NCBI RefSeq assembly: GCF_001746915.1
Contig: NZ_MJGC01000080.1
Span: 1-36,481, forward strand
Reading direction: 5' to 3'
Source: Desertifilum tharense IPPAS B-1220
GTDB lineage: Bacteria; Cyanobacteriota; Cyanobacteriia; Cyanobacteriales; Desertifilaceae
DNA length: 36,481 bases
The notes under the pieces are model-generated. The model was not told where the DNA came from, ran no database searches, and saw only the letters and a list, made by a program, of their open reading frames with translations. Positions 23,628 to 31,543 of the stretch are shown in pieces; within the stretch, counting starts at the first letter, position 1, and each line of letters starts with the position of its first letter. The translations under genes and the position numbers were made by a program.

Positions 23628-24007
23628 GTGAGTCAAGATTTTGAGGTGCGTTTTCAGATTCCCCAGATGTGGCACGCTAAGATTGAGCGTTTGACTGCTG
23701 AACGCCGCCAGCCTGCTGAAGCGATCCTGCAATCTTGCGATCGCCCAATATCTCGGTGAGGAACCCAACAGAACCGAACGGCGCTTAAACGACTTAGAAC
23801 GGGAAATGCAGACTTGGCGCGATCGCTTTGCTGAGTTAAATACCGCCTACGAAAGGTTACAACAGCTTAGGGAAATTCTAAGAGCGTTCTATCGCACAAC
23901 CTGAAGCAAAAACCGCTCGCGTTGAGTCTTCTGCTTCTATTCCATTTGAGGAGATTGAAGACGAACCCGATGAAATTCTTTATGATTTTTTAGAGCCGGG
24001 TACGTAG
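23628..24007 (+). pseudogene. Frameshifted gene for a small coiled-coil protein
   Basis: Three successive plus-strand frames join into one sensible protein. Frame one starts at GTG 23628 (MSQDFEVRFQIPQMWHAKIE...AEAILQ). From about 23737 frame two continues AIAQYLGEEPNRTERRLNDL...LREIL. From 23882 frame three gives ERSIAQPEAKTARVE and ends in an acidic tail with stop 24005-24007. Each junction is explained by one extra base: a T near 23735 and an A near 23880. The intact product would be about 125 aa, with a helical and coiled-coil middle part. I infer a recent pseudogene, or two indel errors in the sequence. Function unknown. Confidence 0.65.
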
Positions 24008-24307
24008 CCCTTTGTTATTTTCTCAACTGAGAATAGTTTTAACCAATCAGTCACAATTAAACCATCAGGTTTCTTGAGGGATTCGTCGCTTCTTTGCCGT
24101 TCGTTAAGGTCTGCAAGCCTTGAAGAGGCGGTGTTGAGCAGGTTTAAGGCTTTTATAAGTTTCTTGTAGAAAAGCGGGTGGTTTTGAGCTGAGATCGCCT
24201 ACTTTTCGCTATCCTATACTTGTAAAGACTTGAAATTAATGTGTTCTAGAACACATTAATCTTTCAGATTTAAATAAGAAAAGATTTTGAGGTTTTCTTC
24301 TAGAGTA
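24008..24307. other. Intergenic region before the pyruvate-kinase-like gene
   Basis: This 300-bp stretch holds no gene I can support. It contains the 26-bp palindrome described separately. The rest has no recognisable promoter of consensus quality. Confidence 0.4.
24235..24260. promoter_or_regulatory. Perfect 26-bp palindrome (candidate operator)
   Basis: The half-site ATTAATGTGTTCT is followed immediately by its exact reverse complement, with no spacer. It lies 48 bp before the preferred start of the pyruvate-kinase-like gene. Having no loop, it is a better candidate for a dimeric protein site than for an RNA hairpin, and no T-run follows. The binding protein is unknown. Confidence 0.55.
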
Positions 24308-26053
24308 ATGGGTAAGAAGAAAACCGGACTTCTCCTTTTAGCTTGCGAGCAAAACTGGAAGCTTTCAGTTAATGCATTAACCGGATCGATACGCCACATG
24401 CTAGCTCAATTACCCAAGCCGCTCAAGATTGAATCCCTCGATCTAGATAATCCCCATGTTTTATTAAAGACCTTACGCACGCTTCGTCAAGTTGTTATGC
24501 TCACCCCATTATCCGATCCGCTTAACCTGGAATCCCTCGATCTAGATAATCCTCATGTTTTGTTAAAGACCTTACGCACGCTTCGCCAAATGGTCGCCAC
24601 AGAGGGTCAAGCAACCTTTGAACAATGGCGCGATCGCATTATTCGCCCCGAATTTTTACCCAGTGCCTTAAATTTAGCCCACTATCTAGCCTTGCGGCGT
24701 CGAGATTTGCGCGGCTTACAGACGGCCTTAATGCCGTGGGGACTCTCCTCTCTCGGTCGCATCGAATCGCGAGTGATTCCCAATTTAGATGCAGCGATCG
24801 CCACTCTCAGCAGGGTCTGTCATCCCCAGCATTCTCCAACCCCCGGTCGTTCTCCCATCGATCCCAATACTTTCTTTGAGGGCGATCGCCTTTTAGGACA
24901 GCATACACAAGCCCTATTTGGTCAACCCCTCAGCCAGCGGCGCGTCCGCATTTTGGTCACGCTACCCACAGAAGCCGCCAGCCAATATGAATTTGTCCGA
25001 GAAATCGTCAAACGCGGGGCGGATGCTGTGCGGATCAACTGCGCCCACGATACCGCCACCCAATGGCAAGCCATGATTCAGCACGTCCGTCAAGCTGAGG
25101 CAGAAACGGGACAAAGCTGTAAAGTATTGATGGACTTGGCGGGTCCCAAACCGCGCACCGGATCGATTATTACCCCCGACGATAGACACCGCTTGCAGTT
25201 GGGCGATCGGATCTTAGTGCGATCGCCGAATGCTATCCCCTTAGATCCTTCCAGTTTTGACGGGTTTCAAACCACTTGCAGCATCCCAGAAATTCTCGAT
25301 CAACTGCAAGTCGGGGCCTCAGTATGGATTGATGATGGGAAAATTGGCACGAGTGCGATCGCCACGCAAGTTCCCCTACCCAACAACCAACGCGGAATTC
25401 TGCTAGCTGTCACCCAAGTTCCCCCCAAAGGTGCAAAACTCCATGCAGATAAGGGTCTAAACTTTCCCGATACTGTCTTGCATTTAAGTCCGCTCACCTG
25501 CAAAGACTACCAAGATTTAGAGATTGTCGCCAGCCAAGCCGATATTGTTAGCTATTCCTTTGTGCAAACGGCGGATGATATTGCTTTACTACAACAAGCC
25601 TTAGCCCAATGCCTGCCTCCTGATGCTCCCTTGCCAGCTATTGTGGCTAAAATTGAGACACCCGAAGCTGTTCGCAACCTACCCGAATTAATCGTCCAAG
25701 CAGCCGGACTGCAATCTTTTGGCGTCATGATTGCTAGAGGCGATCTCGCGGTGGAAATTGGCTATCAACGGTTAGCCGAAATTCAAGAAGAAATCCTTTG
25801 GATCTGCGAAGCGGCCCATGTTCCGGTGATTTGGGCAACCCAAGTTCTAGAAAGCTTGGTGAAACGCGGAATTCCCTCTCGCGGCGAAATGACCGATGCG
25901 GCAATGGCAGAACGCGCAGAATGCGTCATGTTGAATAAAGGGCCGTTTGTTGCTGAAGCGGTCACAATTTTGGATGATGTTTTAACCCGGATGCAGGCGC
26001 ATCAGTTGAAGAAAACTCCTCGGTTAAGGGCGCTGCGTTCTTGGTCGTATTGA
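24308..26053 (+). CDS. Pyruvate-kinase-like protein, barrel domain with N-terminal extension
   Basis: This 581-aa protein has a novel-looking N-terminal part (1-210) and a pyruvate kinase barrel (about 211-570). The catalytic and metal residues are present: Lys448 and Glu450 in AKIETPE, and Asp479 in ARGDLAVEIG. The usual C-terminal allosteric domain is missing. In the segment aligned to LDTKGPEIRTG it reads MDLAGPKPRTG, with Lys281 replacing the Glu that goes with K+ dependence and Leu in place of the usual Thr. RxNFSH is replaced by RINCAH. This suggests a K+-independent enzyme, or a different phosphoenolpyruvate-linked activity. Residues 42-61 and 75-94 are identical. The ATG at 24308 is preferred over an upstream TTG. 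Confidence 0.85.
   Translation: MGKKKTGLLLLACEQNWKLSVNALTGSIRHMLAQLPKPLKIESLDLDNPHVLLKTLRTLRQVVMLTPLSDPLNLESLDLDNPHVLLKTLRTLRQMVATEGQATFEQWRDRIIRPEFLPSALNLAHYLALRRRDLRGLQTALMPWGLSSLGRIESRVIPNLDAAIATLSRVCHPQHSPTPGRSPIDPNTFFEGDRLLGQHTQALFGQPLSQRRVRILVTLPTEAASQYEFVREIVKRGADAVRINCAHDTATQWQAMIQHVRQAEAETGQSCKVLMDLAGPKPRTGSIITPDDRHRLQLGDRILVRSPNAIPLDPSSFDGFQTTCSIPEILDQLQVGASVWIDDGKIGTSAIATQVPLPNNQRGILLAVTQVPPKGAKLHADKGLNFPDTVLHLSPLTCKDYQDLEIVASQADIVSYSFVQTADDIALLQQALAQCLPPDAPLPAIVAKIETPEAVRNLPELIVQAAGLQSFGVMIARGDLAVEIGYQRLAEIQEEILWICEAAHVPVIWATQVLESLVKRGIPSRGEMTDAAMAERAECVMLNKGPFVAEAVTILDDVLTRMQAHQLKKTPRLRALRSWSY
24416..24613 (+). repeat. In-frame tandem duplication of 99 bp within the pyruvate-kinase-like gene
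   Basis: Bases 24431-24490 and 24530-24589 match at 57 of 60 positions, 99 bp apart (33 codons). The three differences are all synonymous third-base changes, so 20 residues (ESLDLDNPHVLLKTLRTLRQ) are repeated exactly. Weaker similarity extends a few codons before the 60-bp core. Copy boundaries are approximate. Confidence 0.85.
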
Positions 26054-26075
26054 GGGGAAAAGGCGATCGCAAAGC

Positions 26076-26104
26076 TTGAACTCTACCCCAAAATACGCTA
26101 TAAT
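26076..26104 (+). promoter_or_regulatory. Sigma-70-type promoter of tRNA-Lys
   Basis: TTGAAC (26076-26081) and a perfect TATAAT (26099-26104) are separated by 17 bp. Transcription would start around 26111, about seven bases before the mature tRNA. Confidence 0.8.
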
Positions 26105-26117
26105 AACAAGTCCCTAT

Positions 26118-26189
26118 GGGTGACTAGCTCAATGGTAGAGCAGGAGACTCTTAATCTCTTGGTTCAGGGTTCGAGTCCCTGGTTACCCA
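26118..26189 (+). tRNA. tRNA-Lys (anticodon CUU)
   Basis: This 72-nt cloverleaf has acceptor stem GGGTGAC/GTTACCC with two G-U pairs, D-arm GCTC/GAGC, anticodon stem GGAGA/TCTCT with loop CTCTTAA (anticodon CTT after T33), variable loop TGGTT, T-arm CAGGG/CCCTG with loop TTCGAGT, and discriminator A. The 3' CCA is not encoded. It has its own promoter upstream and a hairpin terminator downstream, so it is a single-gene unit. Confidence 0.97.
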
Positions 26190-26196
26190 TAATCCC

Positions 26197-26238
26197 AAAG
26201 TCCTAGTGGGTCTGGCTTTTAGCCCCTGCTGGGACTTT
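26197..26238 (+). terminator. Rho-independent terminator of tRNA-Lys
   Basis: AAAGTCC at 26197-26203 pairs with GGACTTT at 26232-26238, and the stem continues inward imperfectly (TAGTGGG against CCCTGCT). The sequence continues TTTTGTTATT, a good T-rich tail. Confidence 0.85.
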
Positions 26239-26419
26239 TGTTATTCAGGCACGACCTAGGGTTGGATGAAGCGAGAAGGTGAGCGATCGCGCAACTCAGT
26301 TAACCTGTAGGGGCTAGAAGCTGTAACGAGGTTGTAGGTAGTTTTGGGTAAGTCTTTTATAACGGATACTCCAATGGGAGAATAACCTGTGCGGTGTTGT
26401 GTACATTTATTGATTGACA

Positions 26420-27655
26420 ATGGCAACCATCAACGACAACTATCTGAAACTGAAAGCGGGTTATCTGTTTCCGGAAATTGCACGGCGCGTTAACGCCTTT
26501 GCGGAAGCGAACCCTGATGCCAAAATTATTCGCTTGGGTATTGGTGACGTAACTGAACCCTTGCCAGAAGCTTGCCGTAGCGCCATGATTAAAGCAGTTG
26601 AAGAAATGGGCGATCGCGCTAGCTTCAAAGGCTACGGCCCCGAACAGGGTTATGCATGGTTGCGTGAAAAAATTGCCAAACATGACTTTCAGGCGCGAGG
26701 CTGCGACATTGACGCCTCAGAAATCTTTATCTCCGACGGTTCCAAGTGCGACACAGGAAATATTCTCGACATCTTTGGCAAAAATAACACCATCGCCGTC
26801 ACAGACCCCGTATACCCCGTTTACGTCGATACCAACGTCATGGCAGGTCATACCGGCCCTGCTAACGATCGCGGCGAGTTTGAAGGCTTAGTTTACCTCC
26901 CCATTACCGCAGACAATAACTTTACCGCAGAGATCCCTTCCCAAAAAGTGGATCTGATCTACCTGTGCTTCCCCAACAACCCCACAGGCGCAACCGCAAC
27001 CAAAGAATATCTGAAAGCTTGGGTAGACTACGCCAAAGCCAACCACTCCATTATCTTTTTTGATGCTGCTTACGAAGCCTTCATCACCGATCCAAGTTTG
27101 CCCCATTCTATCTATGAAGTCGAAGGGGCGCGAGACTGTGCCATTGAATTTCGTTCTTTCTCCAAAAATGCTGGCTTTACCGGAACCCGTTGCGCCTTAA
27201 CCGTGGTTCCCAAAACCCTAACCGCTAAGGCGTCTGATGGATCGGATGTGGAAATTTGGAAACTTTGGAACCGCCGCCAGTCTACTAAATTTAACGGCGT
27301 GTCTTATATTGTCCAACGGGGCGCGGAAGCCGTTTACTCCGAGGAAGGACAAGCCCAAACCCAAGCCTTGGTGAGTTTTTACTTGGAAAATGCCAAAATT
27401 ATCCGCGAACAACTCACCGCCGCCGGAATTTCCGTTTATGGTGGGGTCAATGCACCCTACGTTTGGGTGAAAACGCCGAATGGTTTAAGCAGTTGGGACT
27501 TTTTCGATAAACTACTGCAAACCTGTAACGTCGTGGGAACTCCCGGATCGGGTTTTGGCGCGGCGGGAGAAGGTTATTTCCGCATTTCTGCGTTTAACAG
27601 CCGCGAGAATGTCGTCGAAGCGATGCAACGGATCGTTGAGAAGTTCAAAGCTTAA
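26420..27655 (+). CDS. dapL: LL-diaminopimelate aminotransferase
   Basis: This 411-aa PLP enzyme converts tetrahydrodipicolinate directly to LL-diaminopimelate in the lysine and peptidoglycan pathway used by cyanobacteria and plants. Diagnostic stretches are NDNYLKLKAGYLFPEIARRV at the N-terminus, SDGSKCDTGNI, CFPNNPTGA, FFDAAYEAFI, and the PLP-binding Lys249 in FRSFSKNAGFTGTR. Length equals that of other cyanobacterial DapL proteins. I start at the ATG at 26420 (MATIND). A TTG two codons earlier is less likely. The gene stands alone, followed by a hairpin at 27665-27691. Confidence 0.97.
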   Translation: MATINDNYLKLKAGYLFPEIARRVNAFAEANPDAKIIRLGIGDVTEPLPEACRSAMIKAVEEMGDRASFKGYGPEQGYAWLREKIAKHDFQARGCDIDASEIFISDGSKCDTGNILDIFGKNNTIAVTDPVYPVYVDTNVMAGHTGPANDRGEFEGLVYLPITADNNFTAEIPSQKVDLIYLCFPNNPTGATATKEYLKAWVDYAKANHSIIFFDAAYEAFITDPSLPHSIYEVEGARDCAIEFRSFSKNAGFTGTRCALTVVPKTLTAKASDGSDVEIWKLWNRRQSTKFNGVSYIVQRGAEAVYSEEGQAQTQALVSFYLENAKIIREQLTAAGISVYGGVNAPYVWVKTPNGLSSWDFFDKLLQTCNVVGTPGSGFGAAGEGYFRISAFNSRENVVEAMQRIVEKFKA

Positions 27656-27664
27656 GGTGCGTCT

Positions 27665-27691
27665 ACCCGGTTTCTTTCGAGGGAACCGGGT
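27665..27691 (+). terminator. Hairpin after dapL
   Basis: A perfect 8-bp stem (ACCCGGTT with AACCGGGT) and an 11-base loop begin ten bases after the dapL stop. The T-run is short (TTAATG), so efficiency is uncertain. Confidence 0.6.
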
Positions 27692-27775
27692 TAATGACTG
27701 AAAAACTGCCCTCTCGCCCACCCCACCCAGGCGAATGTGACAAGATAAAGAGAGTGGTTGTTGCGGTTTTGTTGA

Positions 27776-28189
27776 ATGTCTTCGATGGTTTCCTCTCTTG
27801 ATGTTCCTTTTCAACGCCTGCGGGAGTTACGAGGCTTATTGCTTCGGCTTCACAAGATATTGCTTCATTCAGAAAAAACAGTCTACGAACAAAATTACGG
27901 TAGCATTCGCTCGCATGGGGAGTTCTTTAAACTGGTTCTAGAGGATGAGTGGTTTAGCTGGCTGCGTCCTATCTCTCAGTTTATTGTGGAGATTGATGAG
28001 GCGTTAAGTGCTAAAGAACCGGTTACTTTAGCCAGAGTTAACGAACTATTAAACGAAGCCCAGACTTTACTTCGTCCTGCTGAAGCAGGGACAATACCCG
28101 AACAGCGGTATTATCAAGCCATTCAACGCGAACCGGATGTGGCGTTGATGCACGCTGAAGTCTCCCGGTTACTCAAACAGAAGCGCTAA
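27776..28189 (+). CDS. Conserved helical protein of unknown function
   Basis: This 137-aa soluble protein is predicted all-helical. It contains LRGLLLRLHKILLHSEKTVYE at the N-terminus, GEFFKLVLEDEWFSWLRPISQF centrally and ALSAKEPVTLARVNELLNEAQTLL later. I recall similar proteins in cyanobacteria and proteobacteria with the same FxWLRPLS-like core, but no name or function. The ATG at 27776 has no clear Shine-Dalgarno, and another ATG lies three codons on. The gene stands alone between dapL and a convergent two-gene unit. Coding character is good. Confidence 0.82.
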   Translation: MSSMVSSLDVPFQRLRELRGLLLRLHKILLHSEKTVYEQNYGSIRSHGEFFKLVLEDEWFSWLRPISQFIVEIDEALSAKEPVTLARVNELLNEAQTLLRPAEAGTIPEQRYYQAIQREPDVALMHAEVSRLLKQKR

Positions 28190-28208
28190 GGGAAAAGGGC
28201 GATCGCGC

Positions 28209-28577
28209 CTAGGCTTCTAAGGCATGTTGCTTCAACTCACTCAAAGAAACATATTCTAAAGCTGCCATATGGGTAGCCGCAAGAATGACGGGGGGGGCGA
28301 CTCCAGCATCCAAGGCTTCTTTCCAGCGCGAAGCACATAAACACCAGCGATCGCCCGGTTTGAGGCCTGGAAAATTAAATCCAGGGATGGGTGTAGACAG
28401 ATCGTTACCCTGAGATCGGGTATAGTCTAAAAACTCTGAAGTGACTTGGGCGCAAATGATGTGCATTCCAAAATCATGCGTTCCGGTGCGACAGTAACCA
28501 TCTCGGTGATAGCCTGTCATGGGAGAGGTACAGCAACTCTCTAGCTTCTCTCCCAACACATTTTTAAGTTCCATCAT
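28209..28577 (-). CDS. DUF2237 family protein
   Basis: This 122-aa protein matches the DUF2237 pattern throughout: NVLGEKLESCCTSPMTGYHRDGYC, GTHDFGMHIICAQVT, SQGNDLSTP, FPGLKPGDRWCLCASRWKEAL and GVAPPVILAATH. Conserved cysteines (CC, C, C, CLC) suggest metal or redox chemistry, but no function is established that I know of. Start is MM at 28577/28574; the longer open frame upstream overlaps the next gene. It is the second gene of a probable two-gene operon, starting 17 bp after the upstream stop. Confidence 0.9.
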   Translation of the reverse strand: MMELKNVLGEKLESCCTSPMTGYHRDGYCRTGTHDFGMHIICAQVTSEFLDYTRSQGNDLSTPIPGFNFPGLKPGDRWCLCASRWKEALDAGVAPPVILAATHMAALEYVSLSELKQHALEA

Positions 28578-28594
28578 GAATCTCGCTCGGCGTT

Positions 28595-28810
28595 CTAGAA
28601 TCGTTCTTGATAATAGGCTTGCACCAAATTCTCTAACTGTTCTTCCGAACAGCACTCGATCAGCGCTTCAAATACTTCTAATAACTTGGCTGCACTCTCT
28701 CCTACGGTTGGGCTAAGTCCCCAAACATCCTGAACCCAGTCTTGAGGGCGATCGCTATCAAAAATTAGTCGTTCTAGCAGGTGTTTCGCTTCTGTTTTAG
28801 AAATAGCCAT
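28595..28810 (-). CDS. Small hypothetical protein upstream of DUF2237 gene
   Basis: This 71-aa acidic, helical protein contains ISKTEAKHLLERLIFDSDRPQDWVQDVWGLSP and then AAKLLEVFEALIECCSEEQLENLV. I do not recognise a named family. I choose the ATG at 28810 (MAISKTEAK); an in-frame start at 28828 adds six residues. It probably shares a transcript with the DUF2237 gene 17 bp downstream. Coding is supported by the tight spacing and normal composition, but the protein is short. Confidence 0.65.
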   Translation of the reverse strand: MAISKTEAKHLLERLIFDSDRPQDWVQDVWGLSPTVGESAAKLLEVFEALIECCSEEQLENLVQAYYQERF

Positions 28811-28867
28811 AGTCGAGGGCGCTTGCATTTACCCAATTTTATCTTGGCGAGTCCCCCTCAAAATACA

Positions 28868-28894
28868 AAAGAGTCACCCTTTAGGCAACTCTTT
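28868..28894 (-). terminator. Rho-independent terminator of ssrA
   Basis: On the minus strand AAAGAGT pairs with ACTCTTT, with further inner pairing, and is followed by TTTTGTATTTTG. It lies nine bases beyond the mature 3' end of the tmRNA. Confidence 0.85.
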
Positions 28895-28902
28895 CGATTA
28901 AA

Positions 28903-29288
28903 TGGAGCTGGGCAGAATCGAACTGCCGTCCGCACCAGTTATTGACTTCCCATTCGTTCACAGGTTTAGCTCTTTTAACCCTCAGAGCGGGGATCGTCCA
29001 TTATCCCGGACGATGGGATGCTCTGGTAAGGTCTTAGCTAGGCAGATGACCAGAGGCATCTAACTAGCGCATCCGTTGGGGTTGGTCCGTAATCCTTAAC
29101 GGAGTCAGACTACAGACGCTCGAACCGATTAGAGGTTATTAAGCAGCTACAGGAGCAGCCTTACGAGCGAAAGGAACGATGTTGTTCGCAGTTACTTTTT
29201 TTTGAGCCTTGGATTTACGAGAGGAGACTCACTCTCGACCTGCATCACAGTGCAGCTTTCACTAGCACGTCGAAGCCATTACAGCCCC
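28903..29288 (-). ncRNA. ssrA: Transfer-messenger RNA (tmRNA)
   Basis: This 386-nt RNA rescues stalled ribosomes. The 5' end GGGGCTG (to 29288) pairs with CAGCTCC at the 3' end to form the tRNA-like acceptor stem, and the T-loop GTTCGATT lies near the 3' end. The tag frame starts at GCG (29187-29189) and reads ANNIVPFARKAAPVAA before TAA at 29139-29141, a typical cyanobacterial tag. The molecule is one-piece, not permuted. CCA is not encoded. Several pseudoknot-like GC-rich repeats occupy the part after the tag. Promoter and terminator are both visible. Confidence 0.97.
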
Positions 29289-29301
29289 TTGCGATACTTC
29301 T

Positions 29302-29307
29302 ATTATA
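29302..29307 (-). promoter_or_regulatory. -10 element of ssrA
   Basis: On the minus strand this reads TATAAT, 13 bases before the 5' G-run of the tmRNA. No good -35 is visible at the usual distance. Confidence 0.65.
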
Positions 29308-29491
29308 ATGCAGGATTCCAGCTTGTGGCAGGCTAGCTGCTCTAAGTTAAATTTTTCTGACTTAGGAAAGAAAGATTCTAAACTTAGGCGGTTTGAGGCT
29401 TTAATGGTCTGATAAGTTAATTAAGTTCATTGATTATTTGCCTTTGGGTTCAAGACTCAAACAACCTTCCAGAGGCAGGGCGGTACAAGAT

Positions 29492-31297
29492 ATGGCGCTA
29501 GTAGTCCAAAAATTTGGCGGTACTTCAGTCGGTTCGGCAGAACGCATCCAAGCGGTTGCTCAACGGGTTTTTAGCACAGTTCAAGCGGGTAATTCAGTCG
29601 TGGTGGTGGTTTCGGCGATGGGAAAAACCACCGATGGTTTAGTGGCATTGGCCAAACAAATTTCCGCTAACCCTAGCCGTCGAGAAATGGATATGTTGCT
29701 CTCGACTGGCGAACAAGTCTCGATCGCGCTGTTAAGCATGGCGTTGCAGGAACTCGGACAGCCTGCAATTTCCTTAACTGGGGCGCAAGTGGGCATTGTC
29801 ACCGAAGCCGAACATAGCCGCGCCCGGATTTTGCGAATTGCCACAGAACGGCTAGAACGCCACCTTGAAGAGGGGAAAGTCGTCGTTGTTGCTGGTTTTC
29901 AGGGCATTGCTAGCACCGAGGACATGGAGATTACGACCTTGGGACGGGGGGGATCGGACACCTCTGCCGTTGCCCTTGCTGCCGCACTGAAGGCGAGTTG
30001 CTGCGAGATTTATACCGATGTTCCAGGGATTCTGACTGCCGATCCGCGCTTGGTGCCAGAGGCGCAACTGATGGCGGAAATTACCAGCGATGAGATGTTG
30101 GAGTTGGCCAGCTTAGGGGCAAAGGTTCTCCATCCCCGCGCGGTGGAAATTGCCCGGAACTACGGCATTCCGTTAATTGTAAAATCCAGTTGGACGGACG
30201 ATCCAGGAACGCGGGTGATTTCTCCGACGCCATTCCCTCGCCCCTTGGAAGGTTTAGAGTTAGTTCATCCCGTGGATGCGGTGGAATTTGACACGGATCA
30301 GGCGAAGGTGTCGCTGCTGCGGGTACCGGATCGCCCTGGGGTGGCGGCGAAGCTGTTTGGGGAAATTGGACGCCAAGATTTGGATGTGGATTTGATTATC
30401 CAGTCGATTCACGAAGGCAATACTAATGATATTGGGTTTACGGTGACGGCGGCTTCTGTGAGTCGGGCGGAGGCGGTGGCGGCGGCCATTCTACCGGCTT
30501 TGGGCGCTCATCCTCAGTTTACGGATTCTGAGGTGATGGTGGATAGCGCGATCGCCAAAATTAGTATCGCTGGCGCAGGGATGATCGGCCGGCCTGGGGT
30601 AGCGGCGCAGATGTTTACCGCCCTATCCGATGCGGGGATTAATATTCAGATGATTTCGACTTCGGAGGTGAAGGTGAGTTGCGTGGTGGATGCGGCGATG
30701 TGCGATCGCGCCGTTCAAACCCTCTGCGAACAGTTCCAGGTGAATAGTTCTCCACTCACTAACCATCTGACGCCCGCCGCCGAAGATGCCCATCCCGTGC
30801 GCGGCGTGGCTTTAGACTTAAATCAAGCCCGGTTAGCGATCCGCCAAGTCCCCGATCGACCGGGAATGGCGGCGCAACTCTTCCAACTGCTGGCAAAGCA
30901 TAATATTAGCGTGGATATGATTATCCAATCTCAACGCTGTCGGGTGGTGAATGGGTTGGCAACTCGCGATATTGCTTTTACCGTGGCCCAAGCCGATGCG
31001 GAAGATGCCCGTCAAGCGTTGGAAACGCTGGCTTCAGAGTGGGGTTGGGGCGAAATTGCGGTGGATATTGCGATCGCCAAAGTCAGCGCTGTGGGGACGG
31101 GAATGGTTGGTCATCCAGGAGTCGCCGCCCAAATGTTTTCAGCCCTCGCCGAACGCCAAATTAACATTCAAATGATCGCCACTTCGGAGATTAAAATTAG
31201 TTGCGTGGTGGCTCAAGAAGAAGGCGTCAAAGCTTTACAAGCAATCCATGCCGCTTTTGGTTTAGCTGGAACCCAAAAGGTAGAAGTTCCTGCTTGA
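29492..31297 (+). CDS. lysC: Aspartate kinase with four ACT domains
   Basis: This 601-aa enzyme phosphorylates aspartate, the first step toward lysine, threonine, methionine and diaminopimelate. The kinase domain (about 1-260) begins MALVVQKFGGTSVGSAERI and contains VVVVSAMGKTTDGL and TTLGRGGSDTSAVALAAAL. Two ACT-domain pairs follow. The first has SLLRVPDRPGVAAKLFGEI and SIAGAGMIGRPGVAAQMF. The second has AIRQVPDRPGMAAQLFQLL and SAVGTGMVGHPGVAAQMF. This duplicated regulatory half is characteristic of cyanobacterial enzymes and probably binds lysine and threonine. I prefer the ATG at 29492 to an upstream TTG at 29438. It is divergent from ssrA. Confidence 0.97.
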   Translation: MALVVQKFGGTSVGSAERIQAVAQRVFSTVQAGNSVVVVVSAMGKTTDGLVALAKQISANPSRREMDMLLSTGEQVSIALLSMALQELGQPAISLTGAQVGIVTEAEHSRARILRIATERLERHLEEGKVVVVAGFQGIASTEDMEITTLGRGGSDTSAVALAAALKASCCEIYTDVPGILTADPRLVPEAQLMAEITSDEMLELASLGAKVLHPRAVEIARNYGIPLIVKSSWTDDPGTRVISPTPFPRPLEGLELVHPVDAVEFDTDQAKVSLLRVPDRPGVAAKLFGEIGRQDLDVDLIIQSIHEGNTNDIGFTVTAASVSRAEAVAAAILPALGAHPQFTDSEVMVDSAIAKISIAGAGMIGRPGVAAQMFTALSDAGINIQMISTSEVKVSCVVDAAMCDRAVQTLCEQFQVNSSPLTNHLTPAAEDAHPVRGVALDLNQARLAIRQVPDRPGMAAQLFQLLAKHNISVDMIIQSQRCRVVNGLATRDIAFTVAQADAEDARQALETLASEWGWGEIAVDIAIAKVSAVGTGMVGHPGVAAQMFSALAERQINIQMIATSEIKISCVVAQEEGVKALQAIHAAFGLAGTQKVEVPA

Positions 31298-31331
31298 CGG
31301 CATCTTAGAGGATGCTTTCCTGGGCGTTCAG

Positions 31332-31413
31332 AGATCCCCCTAAATCCTCCTGCAAAAATAGGGAAATTTTTAACTAGATTTTCTCCCATTTTTAAGGGAA
31401 ACTAGGGGGATCT
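31332..31413. repeat. 82-bp inverted-repeat element (MITE/REP-like)
   Basis: Ends are a perfect 11-bp inverted repeat (AGATCCCCCTA at 31332-31342, TAGGGGGATCT at 31403-31413). Inside, AAAAAT/ATTTTT and GGGA/TCCC pair as well, so the whole unit can fold into one long hairpin. It sits in the gap between the convergent lysC and holin-like genes. Such elements are common in cyanobacterial intergenic DNA. It may also act as a terminator. Confidence 0.6.
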
Positions 31414-31543
31414 TACAGGTGCTGTTGCTGATATTCAGACTTTTCAAACATCCTTTTAAGGTTGTCTCTATTCTACGTTTGGCTGAAGGGATGAGACTGT
31501 ACCCCTCCCTCTGAAGATTATTACTGAAAAACGCCGAACAATT

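Noticed and set aside
24235..24260. Rho-independent terminator
   Set aside because: The palindrome has no loop and no T-run on either strand that fits the flanking genes.
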